A stretch of 64,000 nt of DNA from CAYVZU01 sp964455935. GTDB taxonomy: Bacteria; Fibrobacterota; CAYVZU01. The first letter of the stretch is position 1. Each line of letters begins with the position of its first letter. Shown here one piece after another: positions 34,085 to 43,613 of the stretch. The stretch covers positions 6,670-70,669 of the forward strand of contig CAYVZU010000005.1 in assembly GCA_964455935.1 (NCBI GenBank). The letters run 5' to 3'. The position numbers and the translations under genes are program-made. Below the pieces are notes generated by a model. The model was not told the DNA's origin. It worked only from the letters and a program-made list of their open reading frames with translations, and did not search any database.

Positions 34085-34366
34085 ATGAAACCTAATCAAA
34101 TCAAGCTCGAAGGCGACCTTATCTTTTCGGCTCCCTGGGCCAAACAAAAGATCCGGGAAGCGGCTCAACAGCAAGATGTGGAGTTGGACCTGGAAGGCGT
34201 TGACTACATCGATAGCGTGGGAGTTGGCCTTGTCCTTGATCTCGTGCAAAAGCTGCGGGAAAAGGGCGGGACTCTCCAATTGGTCAACGCGAAGAAGACC
34301 GTTGCCGAGACCCTCAACGCGGCGGGAATCGGCGCATTGGCCCAAATCCAACTTGCCAAAAAATAA
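34085..34366 (+). CDS. Single STAS-domain protein
   Basis: A 93-residue STAS protein with the canonical phosphorylation motif: YIDSVGVGLVLDLV near residue 40 has the DSxG serine. It resembles SpoIIAA/RsbV-type anti-sigma factor antagonists, in which serine phosphorylation by an anti-sigma kinase blocks binding. The ATG lies 13 bases after a TAGAAT box with no Shine-Dalgarno. It converges with the STAS-PEGA gene and is close to a third STAS gene (36864), so this stretch is a STAS cluster. Confidence 0.75.
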   Translation: MKPNQIKLEGDLIFSAPWAKQKIREAAQQQDVELDLEGVDYIDSVGVGLVLDLVQKLREKGGTLQLVNAKKTVAETLNAAGIGALAQIQLAKK

Positions 34367-34371
34367 GAAAA

Positions 34372-34434
34372 GCGTTCTCCGGTAGGCTAGGGCGCGAAGC
34401 CTCTTGCTTCATGCCGTTGTTTTCCGGAGAATGC
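34372..34434. terminator. Inverted repeat between converging STAS genes, possible bidirectional terminator
   Basis: GCGTTCTCCGG (34372-34382) faces CCGGAGAATGC (34424-34434): eight perfect pairs plus wobble, with a 41-base loop. It starts 5 bases after the STAS stop in the gap between two converging genes. The large loop and lack of a strong U-run make the terminator reading tentative. Confidence 0.35.
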
Positions 34435-34466
34435 CTGCCGTTCGCCCCTGTCCGGCAAGCATCCGC

Positions 34467-36674
34467 CTATTCCATCTGTATATAGATCGGGTCGTTCTCG
34501 CCTTCCCTAACGGTAATTTCCTGCGTCTTGGTTAGCTTGCCCTTTTTGAACGTCAGCTTAATCTTACCGACCGGCAGTGTTAAATTGGATTCATTGGCCG
34601 TCCCAATCTTGTGGCCGTTCTGAATGATTTCGGCCAACTGTGGCATAGTGCAAATAAACACCTTGCCCTGGCCAGTAGTGCCCTGCGCCGGTGCGCTGGG
34701 AGGCGGCGGGGCCGGTTGCGGAGCCGGAGCGACCACTTTGGGCGCCGGCGCTGGAGCCGGTTTGGGTTCCGGTTTCGCGGGTTCTGGCATGCTGGCCGAA
34801 CCGGCCGCAGCCGGTTGTGCCGGGGACTGGGCCCCTTCGCTAAGGTAAATGAACTGCGATTCGTTCTTGCCCGGCTTGATTTGAAACTTCTTCGTCAGGC
34901 TAAGACCGCCCTTTTTGAACACAAGCGTCACTTCCCCCACCGGCAGATCCATGGTCGTGACATTGGTCGAGCCGACCTTCTGGCCATTGTAATAGATATC
35001 GGCAACGGCCGGATTGCTGGCAATAAAGAGAATTCCCGTGGTACCGGAAGCCGAAGCGGGTTGGGCGCTAACCTGCGGAGCCGCTGGAAGGGTTTCCCTG
35101 GGTTCGGAAGGCGGTGGTTGTTTGGGTTCCGGTTTGGGCTCTGAGGCCCTGGTTTGGCGCGGCTTTTCCCTGACGGGCGCAGGCGTGGCTTTCTCACGTC
35201 GCGGCTTGCTTGGCTTGGGTGGGGTCGGCTCAACGGACTTGCGCAACGATGCCTCGGGGTCCGGTTTAGGGCTTGTCAGATCCTCCACAGGTTGCTGGGG
35301 CGCCGACTCGGAGGCCGGCGGCGAAGTCTCCTCCTGCTTCATTTTTTCCACTTGAGCCAGCGAGGATTGTTGATTCGCAACGTTTGTGACCACATCGCTG
35401 ATTCCGGAGCGGATATTCTTGAAGTAACCCAACAGCTTATACGTGCCAAGCCCGGTCCCAAGGCAGGCCAGCGCGATGGCCACCGAGATGATTACCGTCT
35501 TGGTACTGCTTTGGGGCTCCTCTTGCGCATCCTTCGTTCGACTTGCGGGCTTTTCCGTTTTCCGGGCGCTGCGATACACGGGTGGCTGCAGAACCACCTG
35601 CGATGTAGGCCGGGCCGGAGACTGGATTCCGGTGAAGCTGTCCTGCGGAGGAGAATCCCAGTTTTTGGAAACCCGCGCCGATGGAGCCGCCGGCTTATCT
35701 TCTCGGATCTCAAGCTCAACAGCCTTGGGCTTCTCGACCGGTTTGGCCGGAACAGGGACAACAGGCTGAGCGGCCTCTTTTTCATCGGCGGCCAGTTTTT
35801 CGGCCAAGCTTGGCTTGCGTTGCGTGTCCTGATCGCGCCGGGGCACCGGCCTTAGCGAGATAGTTCGTTTCTTGGGATCGGGCGCCGAAGCCGACTTGAT
35901 ACCCTGGAATGGAAAAGTTGGTTTCGCCGACTGGGGCCGATACTTGATGGGCTCAGGCTTGGGCGGCTCCGGCTTCAGCTCCTTCTTGGGCTCCTCGGTT
36001 TGAACCTTCTGCAAACCCTCTTCAAGAGCATCGGTGAACGTGGCATCATCAAAGGTAAAATCATCTTCGACCTTCGCAGGTGCGGGCGACGACGGTTCGG
36101 GCGGTGCTGGTTCGGCAGGCGCGGTTTCGGGCTCCGTCTTCACCTCTACGGAGAGTTCCAGGGGCGGTTCCGGCGCAGGCGGATTGACCAAAGTCTCGGC
36201 CTCGATCGAAATTGCGGGCTCGGACGCCCGAGTCGATTCGGGCTGAGGAGCGCCACCGGCAAGCATTTCCTGCCGCAATAGATCAAATTCCGATTTTGGC
36301 GGCTCCGATGGCGTATTTTTAAGAGTGGCCTCAAGGCGGGTCGATTCCGCCTGAAGCTCCTTGAGATCGCGCACAAGCCGCAGAATTTCGGTAACTCCGG
36401 TTCTGCGCATGATCTCGATCAGGTTGTCGTTCGATACGATCACCACAAACATGCCGGGGAGACGGGACGCGATCTTGTGAAGAGAGATGAGAACCCCGAT
36501 GATCTCGCTGGAAACATAGCCCAGGTGCGTGAGATCCGCGGCCACATGGGTGCGCCCCATCTCGATTAGAGACACGACCTCGGATTTAAGGGCTTCGGCT
36601 TTGAGGATTTCGTCTTCCTCAATAACCGGCGCAACCACGCTGAAAATTCCGACGCGCGAAGGTCTGAATTGCAT
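34467..36674 (-). CDS. STAS - transmembrane - PEGA fusion protein
   Basis: A 735-residue single-pass membrane protein. Residues 1-105 are a cytoplasmic STAS-like domain (LTHLGYVSSEIIGVLISL replaces the usual DSxG segment). Residues 115-390 are a long Pro/Glu/Lys/Ala-rich linker of low complexity. A membrane segment spans 393-416 (VIISVAIALACLGTGLGTY). After a second Pro-rich stretch come two PEGA domains at about 555-625 (NPAVADIYYNGQKVGST) and 665-735, which are surface or envelope binding modules. The layout suggests transfer of an envelope signal to a cytoplasmic partner-switching system. It is divergent from the double-STAS gene at 36864. I know of no characterised protein with this order. 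Confidence 0.75.
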   Translation of the reverse strand: MQFRPSRVGIFSVVAPVIEEDEILKAEALKSEVVSLIEMGRTHVAADLTHLGYVSSEIIGVLISLHKIASRLPGMFVVIVSNDNLIEIMRRTGVTEILRLVRDLKELQAESTRLEATLKNTPSEPPKSEFDLLRQEMLAGGAPQPESTRASEPAISIEAETLVNPPAPEPPLELSVEVKTEPETAPAEPAPPEPSSPAPAKVEDDFTFDDATFTDALEEGLQKVQTEEPKKELKPEPPKPEPIKYRPQSAKPTFPFQGIKSASAPDPKKRTISLRPVPRRDQDTQRKPSLAEKLAADEKEAAQPVVPVPAKPVEKPKAVELEIREDKPAAPSARVSKNWDSPPQDSFTGIQSPARPTSQVVLQPPVYRSARKTEKPASRTKDAQEEPQSSTKTVIISVAIALACLGTGLGTYKLLGYFKNIRSGISDVVTNVANQQSSLAQVEKMKQEETSPPASESAPQQPVEDLTSPKPDPEASLRKSVEPTPPKPSKPRREKATPAPVREKPRQTRASEPKPEPKQPPPSEPRETLPAAPQVSAQPASASGTTGILFIASNPAVADIYYNGQKVGSTNVTTMDLPVGEVTLVFKKGGLSLTKKFQIKPGKNESQFIYLSEGAQSPAQPAAAGSASMPEPAKPEPKPAPAPAPKVVAPAPQPAPPPPSAPAQGTTGQGKVFICTMPQLAEIIQNGHKIGTANESNLTLPVGKIKLTFKKGKLTKTQEITVREGENDPIYIQME

Positions 36675-36863
36675 TCGTTCCTCGCAGTGAAATGGACGTA
36701 TTCCGAACAGAAACTAAAATAATTAAACGCGATTGGCGGGTACAAAGACCTGCGTTGGGATTAGGACGGGTTAGCTCATTGCCAGGCTGCAAGGGGCTGG
36801 CCGCATTGTGTTTGCTATCGGCCGCCCTCATTTGCCATTTTAGCATTCCACCAAGGAAGGGAC

Positions 36864-37562
36864 ATGGACTTTCTTCTCGATTACCTGAAAGAAAACCAGA
36901 TGGAGACCCTTGTCCTCCCCGAGCGGATGGATGTCGTGACCGGAAAGGATTTGAAGACCCGGATAAAAAAAATCATGAGCCAGGGTATCGTCCGTTTCAC
37001 CTTCGATTCGGCGCAGACCCGGATGATCGATTCGGCGGGCGTGGGCTACCTGGTGCAGATCCTGAAGATCTCACGCAGTCTGCACGGCGATATTGTGATC
37101 AAAAACATTGCAGGCCAGCCACTGGAGCTATTCCGCACAACGGGGCTGGACCGGCTGTTTAATTTAGAGATCGACGGCAAGCTCTTCCACGTGCAGGAAA
37201 ATCTGTTTACGGCCGAAGACACCTCCCTCGATATTCGCTTTGAGCAGCTGCACAAAGTGGCCGTGTTTCATTTAGCAGGCGAGATGCGTTATCCCCAAGG
37301 CTCGCGCAAGTTCCTGGAGAAGACGCTGCTGTCGCTGGCGCAGCAAAACAGAATTGTCATTGATCTGGCCGGGCTCCGCTACATGGATCGGTCCTCGGCC
37401 GAATCGTTTGAGACCCTCAGCTTCATTCTAAGCACCTCGAACAGCGAATTGCGCCTGGTGCACCTCAATCCGCCGGTCCGGGAGCTCTTCTCCTTCACCA
37501 ACATAGATAAATCAATCGCCATGTTCGACAATCTCGATGACGCTTTGGAGGGATGGATCTAG
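36864..37562 (+). CDS. Tandem STAS-domain protein with DSxG serine
   Basis: A 232-residue protein of two STAS domains (about residues 10-115 and 120-230). The first keeps the phosphorylation motif MIDSAGVGYLVQIL; the second has YMDRSSAESFETL, with serines in the same place. It parallels the protein at 21503-22195 and is likely a paralogue. AAGGAAGGGAC before the ATG is a fair ribosome site. It is transcribed away from the STAS-PEGA gene, with 189 bases between the two starts, and ends 31 bases from the converging response-regulator gene. No anti-sigma kinase is visible in the window. Confidence 0.8.
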   Translation: MDFLLDYLKENQMETLVLPERMDVVTGKDLKTRIKKIMSQGIVRFTFDSAQTRMIDSAGVGYLVQILKISRSLHGDIVIKNIAGQPLELFRTTGLDRLFNLEIDGKLFHVQENLFTAEDTSLDIRFEQLHKVAVFHLAGEMRYPQGSRKFLEKTLLSLAQQNRIVIDLAGLRYMDRSSAESFETLSFILSTSNSELRLVHLNPPVRELFSFTNIDKSIAMFDNLDDALEGWI

Positions 37563-37593
37563 TCGCCCGGGGAAATGCGAATGCGCCGGAAAA

Positions 37594-38964
37594 TCAATCG
37601 CCGGCCAGCCCGTATTCCTTCAGCTTGCGCCAGAGCGTAGACCGGGAGATGCCCAGTTTCTTGGCCGCCTCGGAATGATTGCTACTGGCTTGATCCAGAA
37701 TTGAAAGAATGTGATTACGCTCGACCTCCGCCAATGTCGCGCTGACCGGCGCCGCCGCCGACGCGCCTTCGGGCGGCATCAGCCGGGGCTGGCTGCGGTA
37801 GAGAAACTCCGGCAGATCTTCGGCCTTAATTTCGCTGCCAGTTGACAGAGCCATCGCGTGCTCCACAATGTTTTCGAGTTCGCGGATATTGCCCGGATAT
37901 TCATAGCGGGCCAGGAGAATTTCCGCTTCTTTCGAGATCCGCTCCACTTGTCTTCCCAGCGCGATATTGTTCTTGTGCACCATTAATTTGATCAAATGGG
38001 GAATCGTGGCTTTGCGCTCGCGCAGGGGCGGTAGATCGAGATGGAACACGTTGAGCCGATAGAACAGGTCTTCGCGAAACTTGCGTTCCTGCACAAGGCG
38101 ATGCAGATCTTTGTTGGTCGCGGCGATCACGCGCACATTGACAATACGAAAGGTGTTTTCGCCAACCCGGCGCACGGCCTTGTCCTGCAGAAAGCGAAGG
38201 AGCTTGACCTGAGCCATGGGAGAGAGTTCGCCCACTTCGTCAAGGAAGAGCGTGCCCAAATTGGCCTCTTCGGCCAGTCCGGTTTTGTCGCGGTCGGCGC
38301 CGGTAAAGGCCCCTTTACGATGGCCGAACATTTCACTCTCAAAGAGCTGTTCGGGAAGCGCCCCGCAGTTGACCGGCATAAACGGTCCATCGGTTCGGCC
38401 GGACATGCGGTGGACGATACGAGCGAAGAACTCCTTGCCGGTCCCGCTTTCGCCGGTAATCAGAATGGTTGATGACGTGGGCGCGATTTTTAGACAAAGC
38501 TTGAGGATCTTGCGCATGGCCTCGCTTCCCGAGACGGCCTCCTCCAGCAGATGGCGTTCGAGTCCCATGTACTGAGTGTGGCGTTCGAGCTTCAGGGCGA
38601 GCTTGTTGAGAACCGTGTTCAGGTTCGGCCGATCGAGCGGTTTAAGCAGGTAGAACGACGCGCCGTTGCGCAGGGCAAGCGTGGCCTCGTCCAGGCAGTC
38701 AATGGAGGCCAGGATCACGACTTCGCAATGCGGTGCTCGGGATTTGATCAAGTTGACCAGGTCAATTTCGGTTTTCGCGGAGCAGGCCAGGTCCAGAAAA
38801 ACAATATCGAAATTCTCCTTTTCGATGAGCGAGAATGTTTCGTTGTCATGGAACGATTCGACAACCCGGAAACCGTGGAGAAGAACGTTGTCCCGAAAAA
38901 GGGCGCGAAACGCCGGGTCGGGCGAGGAGACGAGGATGTTTTTTTCCGGAGAAGCGGTGTTCAT
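37594..38964 (-). CDS. Sigma-54-dependent response regulator (NtrC family) with atypical receiver
   Basis: A 456-residue activator. The receiver domain (1-120) has the phosphoacceptor Asp58 and Lys108, but the acidic pocket that should read VDDD is SSPD (residues 13-16), leaving one acid. The central AAA+ domain has Walker A GESGTGKE, the sigma-54-contacting loop GAFTGA and Walker B LFLDEVGEL. The C-terminus is a Fis-type helix-turn-helix (SEAAKKLGISRSTLWRKLKE). It should remodel RNA polymerase-sigma-54 at enhancer-linked promoters; two such promoters are proposed upstream of hsp20 and dnaK in this window. No sensor kinase is adjacent. folC lies 87 bases upstream on the same strand. Confidence 0.93.
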   Translation of the reverse strand: MNTASPEKNILVSSPDPAFRALFRDNVLLHGFRVVESFHDNETFSLIEKENFDIVFLDLACSAKTEIDLVNLIKSRAPHCEVVILASIDCLDEATLALRNGASFYLLKPLDRPNLNTVLNKLALKLERHTQYMGLERHLLEEAVSGSEAMRKILKLCLKIAPTSSTILITGESGTGKEFFARIVHRMSGRTDGPFMPVNCGALPEQLFESEMFGHRKGAFTGADRDKTGLAEEANLGTLFLDEVGELSPMAQVKLLRFLQDKAVRRVGENTFRIVNVRVIAATNKDLHRLVQERKFREDLFYRLNVFHLDLPPLRERKATIPHLIKLMVHKNNIALGRQVERISKEAEILLARYEYPGNIRELENIVEHAMALSTGSEIKAEDLPEFLYRSQPRLMPPEGASAAAPVSATLAEVERNHILSILDQASSNHSEAAKKLGISRSTLWRKLKEYGLAGD

Positions 38965-39051
38965 GGTTATGCAATCTGTGATGGACGGATGCGTTGCTCC
39001 TGCAATCCTCTACAAGATGTAAAATATAAGCAAATACCGCCTGCCTCGGAG

Positions 39052-40332
39052 TCAGGTAGGGGCGAACGGCGACAAGCGCAGATGCTCCATGGCCTCGCCC
39101 ACGGTATGAAAAGAGCCGGATACCACAACCACGCCTTCGTGGGGCGAACTGCGCAAAGCCCGGTCCAGAGCAGCGCCCACATCTTCCTCAATTTCCGGAT
39201 CAAACGCGGCGCCGGCGCGGGCCAGCGCTTCCGTGTCCGCGGACCGGGCAATTTTCGGACGGCATAAAATGATTCGACCACCCGAGGAGCCCACGGCGCG
39301 CAGGAAACCGGGATAGTCCTTGTCGGCCATGATGCCCAGGACGTACGTCGTCTTCCGGCCTGGAAAGCAGGCCTTGCAGGTCTCGACGAGTGCTGCCGCG
39401 CCCGCGGGATTGTGGGCAACATCAAGAACAATGCGCGGCATTCTGCGGAGCACCTGGAACCGGCCCGGCCAGCGGACGGCGGCAAGTCCCCGCTTTAGCG
39501 CGGCCGGCGAGATCCCAAATCCCTGATTGTGCAGTTCCTCCAAGGTGGCCATTGCGATTGCAGCGTTGCCGGCCTGGTGTTGACCCGGAAGCGAGAGCGC
39601 AAGAGTCTGCTGCGCGCAGCCGCGCCATACATCGAGGACAAGGCCGTTTTCGTTCTGATCTCGAATGTGAACGGGAACCCGTACCCCGGCCTCGGACACG
39701 GGGCAGTTGAATTTCCGCGCACGATCCCACAGCACCTGCCGCGCTTCTCTCTCCTGAACCGCAAAGACCGCCGGCGTATTGGGTTTGAGGATACCCGCTT
39801 TTTCCGCCGCGATCTCCGCCAGTGTCCCGCCCAGATGTTCCATATGATCAAGGGAAATCGGGGTGATGACCGATACGGAGGGGCGGATCACCGACGTGGC
39901 ATCAAGTCGGCCGCCCAATCCGGTTTCGATCACGGCCAGCCGGACCCCCCGGACCGCAAAATGGGCAAAAGCCATGGCCGTGGTGACTTCGAAGAAGGTG
40001 GCCTTGAGTTCATCGGCCAGAGGCCGGAGCCTACCGGTGAGTTCCGCTACGGCATCCGGTTCAATGAGCCGGCCGCAGACCTGGATGCGTTCCGTGAAAT
40101 CAACCAGATGCGGCGAGGTGTAAAGGCCTGTCGGAATTCCCGCCGCGCGCAGGACCGACTCGATCATGGCGCATGTCGATCCCTTTCCGTTGGTTCCAGC
40201 CACGTGGACCGCGTCAAATTCATCCTGCGGGTTCCCCAGCTCCGCGCACAAGCGCCGGATGTTATCGAGACCCATTTTGATCCCGAAGAACTGGAGACCG
40301 TAGAGGTATTCAACGGCTTGTGGGTAGGTCAT
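39052..40332 (-). CDS. folC: Folylpolyglutamate synthase/dihydrofolate synthase
   Basis: A 426-residue Mur-ligase-fold enzyme that adds glutamate to folates. The ATP loop is HVAGTNGKGSTCAMIESVL (near residue 45), followed by SPHLVDFTERI, the ISLDHMEHLGGTLAEIAAEKAGI block and the C-terminal LDVAHNPAGAAALVE. Length and order are normal. The gene lies between hsdR and the response regulator on the same strand, with 98 bases to hsdR, and marks the left border of the restriction island. Confidence 0.93.
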   Translation of the reverse strand: MTYPQAVEYLYGLQFFGIKMGLDNIRRLCAELGNPQDEFDAVHVAGTNGKGSTCAMIESVLRAAGIPTGLYTSPHLVDFTERIQVCGRLIEPDAVAELTGRLRPLADELKATFFEVTTAMAFAHFAVRGVRLAVIETGLGGRLDATSVIRPSVSVITPISLDHMEHLGGTLAEIAAEKAGILKPNTPAVFAVQEREARQVLWDRARKFNCPVSEAGVRVPVHIRDQNENGLVLDVWRGCAQQTLALSLPGQHQAGNAAIAMATLEELHNQGFGISPAALKRGLAAVRWPGRFQVLRRMPRIVLDVAHNPAGAAALVETCKACFPGRKTTYVLGIMADKDYPGFLRAVGSSGGRIILCRPKIARSADTEALARAGAAFDPEIEEDVGAALDRALRSSPHEGVVVVSGSFHTVGEAMEHLRLSPFAPT

Positions 40333-40430
40333 ACTTTGGATGGGAAGGGGTTATACTAACATGATATCCATCTGCGGGCTTCTGCTTTCACTTGATTTGT
40401 TTTCGCCATTAAAAGCCAGCACTTGCATGC

Positions 40431-43400
40431 CTATTCTTTTGCCACGCTCTCCCGAATCCTCTGGTAAACATCCCGCATCAGGTGCTCCCCGACTGCATTC
40501 TTGAAGTCTTTATCGTTCATATAGCGAGCGGTGATGCCCTCGTTGCTTTCCATTCTATCGATCACAATGCCTTCCAAGGCCTTCAGAAATACATAGCCAA
40601 AGTTCTCCATGGTATTTACAAGCGCGGCCTGTCTCAGATTCGGGTCGGCGGCGGCATCTTCTTTGATCGAGTCAAAGAAGAGTTGGTCTGAAAGCTTGAA
40701 CTCCGTTCCAAAGCGCTCATTCAGGTTCTCAATAAGAGTTGACAGCTTGGTTTTCTGATCGCGGACCACACCAGTACCCACTTCAACCGGGCCGGACACA
40801 AGTACCTGCTCGCCGGCTTTGAGATAGATAGGGCCTTCACTGATTCTCTGCAGACGATAGTAACGCAACGAGACCTCGTCTTCAAACGAATAGGACGGGC
40901 CGGTTTCGCGGCAAGGAAGCTTAGTAAGCAGGAATCGCACATAGGCATAGAGCTTCTCGAGATCGACATCTTGGAACGGAATAACCTGGGAAAGGAAAGA
41001 ATAAAGATTCCTAAACGCGGCAAGCGCTTTCCGGTAATCCTCACGCATATCTTCGGGCATGGCCTTGAACCGGCCAACTGCCGGGTCAATCGCCGCGTTG
41101 ATTCTGGCATGATCTGTGGGCGTTTGGACGGCAACGGGTTTGAAAAATACTTCGGCAAAGCCTTCCACCTCTGCCTTGTAGTACACTTGGGCCGCATCCA
41201 GACGGGCCTGCAATTCATAAAGATGTCTGGCTTCTACCCGTTCACCAACCGCGGTCTGCTCGTAGTACGGCTTAAATGAAGCTACGATCTCTTCTGCATC
41301 ATTGACGAAGTCCAGAACAAAGGTCCCTTCTTTTTGCGGATGCGTACGATTAAGGCGGGAAAGCGTTTGCACGGCTTGGATGCCGGAAAGGCGCTTGTCC
41401 ACATACATGGTTTGAAGGAGGGGCTGGTCGAAACCGGTTTGGTATTTTTCGGCTACCAACAAAACCTGGTATTCATCCGACGAGAATTTGTCCGGCAACT
41501 CCCGCTCTTTGATCCCCTTGTTCATGCCGGGTTCCGTGTATTCCGCGTCGGCATTGTCGTGGTCTATAACCGTTCCCGAAAAAGCCACAAGCGTCTTGAT
41601 ATCGCTGTATCCTTTTTCGGCAAGATATTTATCGAATGCCAGTTTGTAACGGACTGCGTGCAGGCGGGACGACGTGACAACCATGGCCTTGGCCCTGCCG
41701 CCGATCTTGTGTTTCACAAATGTGCGGAAATGCTCAACCATAACCTGGGTCTTCTGTGAAATGTTGTGCGGATGAAGAGACATGAAGCGGGCAAGGGCTT
41801 TCGCCGCTTTCTTCTTATGGACGTCCGGGTCATCGGCAATGGACTTCACAAGCCGGTAGTATGTTTTGTAGGCTGTGTAATTCCGGAGCACGTCGAGGAT
41901 GAATCCCTCTTCAATAGCTTGCCGCATGCTATACAGGTGAAATGGCCCCGGTTTGCCGTCTTCACCGAGCCTTCCAAACATTTCCAAGGTCTTGTATTTG
42001 GGCGTGGCTGTAAAAGCGAAAAAGCTGATGTTGGGCCGCCGCCCGCGCCGGGACAACGTCTTAAGGATCTCCTCTTCATAGTCGGGCAGGCCTTCTTCTT
42101 GTGCCTGCTGGGCTGCCTTATCTTTGGCTTCTTTTCCCGCAAGCACGCCGCGCATTTCGGCAGCACCCTCACCGCTTTGGGAGCTGTGCGCCTCGTCGAC
42201 AATGACCGCGTACTTACGCGCAGGCAGATCCCCGATCTTCTCTGCTACAAACGGGAACTTCTGGAGCGTCGTTATCACTATGGGTACTGCGGAGGAAAGG
42301 GCAGCGGCAAGTTGCGTGGAATCTTCATCGATCTTCTGTACCACACCCTGTTTGTGCTCGAATTGGTAAATGGTGTTCTGCAACTGCTGATCGAGCACGA
42401 GGCGGTCGGTGATTACGATAACCGAGTCAAAGACCTTCTCGTCTTTGCTGTTGTGCAGACTAGATAACCTGTGGGCAAGCCAGGCGATTGAGTTGCTCTT
42501 ACCGGAACCGGCGGAATGCTGAACAAGGTAGTTGTGCCCCACACCGGATTCCCGTGCATGGCATATCATTTTCCGCACGGAATCGAGTTGGTGGTATCGC
42601 GGGAAGATCATGGTTTCTTTGCTGATCTTTTGGCCGTCGACGTTCTTTTCCTTCACTTGAAGATGGAGAAACTGAGCGAAGATATCGAACAGGCCATCGC
42701 TTTGCCACACCTGTTCCCAAAGGTAGGCGGTTTTGTAGTTGTTCGGATTTGGCGGGTTCCCGGCGCCGGTTCCATTGCCCTTGTTGAATGGGAGGAAGAC
42801 CGTGTTTTGGCCGGCAAGCCGGGTGGTCATGTAAACTTCGTCTGGGTCAACGGCAAAATGAACCAATGCACGTTTTCGAAACTGGAACATTAAGTCCTTG
42901 GGATCGCGGTCATTTTTATATTGGTGCACTGCATGTCGCCAGGTCTGGCCGGACATTGGATTCTTGAGCTCCGCAGTAAGTACCGGGGATGCCGTTGATA
43001 CTAATGACCAGATCAATTTCGTTGGTATGGTTTGGACTGTAACGGAGCTGCCGTGTAACCGTAAGTCGATTTGCCTTGTAGTTGTCCTTGATCTCAGGGT
43101 TCAGCCCGCTGGCGGGCGCGAAATACGCAATCCGAAACAGCTTGCCAAAGCACTTAAAACCGTGCCGAAGGACTTTAAGGCAGCCTTCATTGTTGGAATC
43201 CAAAGCTTTGCAGAGGTCGTCGAGGAACGTTGATTCCGCTTTTTCCTTCTGAAGGTCTTCCAGGTACTTCCATTGGGCGGGCTGGGTCTTCTTGATGAAC
43301 GGGATCAGAATGCTTGCATCGATGCATCTTTGAAGGTCAAAGGCGCTCTTATCTGCCTTGGTGTAGCCGCCGATTGTCAGCAGGTGCTGCTCGATCGCGG

Positions 43401-43434
43401 TTTCAAAGGCTTTCTCGGAATGATCAACAGGCAT
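40431..43434 (-). pseudogene. hsdR: Type I restriction enzyme subunit R, interrupted by a +1 frameshift
   Basis: Two same-strand frames together encode a full HsdR of about 1000 residues. The N-terminal part (43434 to about 42985) ends in NEIDLVISINGIP and the C-terminal frame (about 42985 to 40431) resumes with VLTAELKNPMSGQT. One extra base in the G run at 42985-42988 (plus strand) explains the break. It falls between the catalytic Asp and the ExK of the PD-(D/E)xK nuclease. Downstream are the ATPase motifs SAGSGKSNS and VIVDEAH and the helicase SF2 core. The protein cuts unmodified DNA after ATP-driven translocation. If the shift is real, the restriction function is lost while modification could persist; an assembly or sequencing error in a homopolymer is equally possible. 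Confidence 0.88.
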
Positions 43435-43524
43435 TCTGTCACGACCCTTTTATTGGTAATCTATTTGGTAATAGCTGCAAGCCGTCGCCCAAGTTACCAA
43501 AAAGCAACTCGTTCAATGACAACA

Positions 43525-43537
43525 TGTTACAGTAACA
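43525..43537. promoter_or_regulatory. Palindrome TGTTACAGTAACA upstream of hsdR
   Basis: A perfect 13-base palindrome with a central A, about 90 bases upstream of the hsdR start, in a 179-base gap that is AT-rich. A half-site TGTTACTT follows at 43553. It could be an operator of a dedicated regulator or of a phage-type repressor. No C-protein gene is present in the island. Confidence 0.35.
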
Positions 43538-43613
43538 CCTTCCCGCATTTATTGTTACTTGAGGTGTTTATTTCTGTTCATTACAAACCTGGAAATTCTG
43601 CCGCAGTTCCCAC

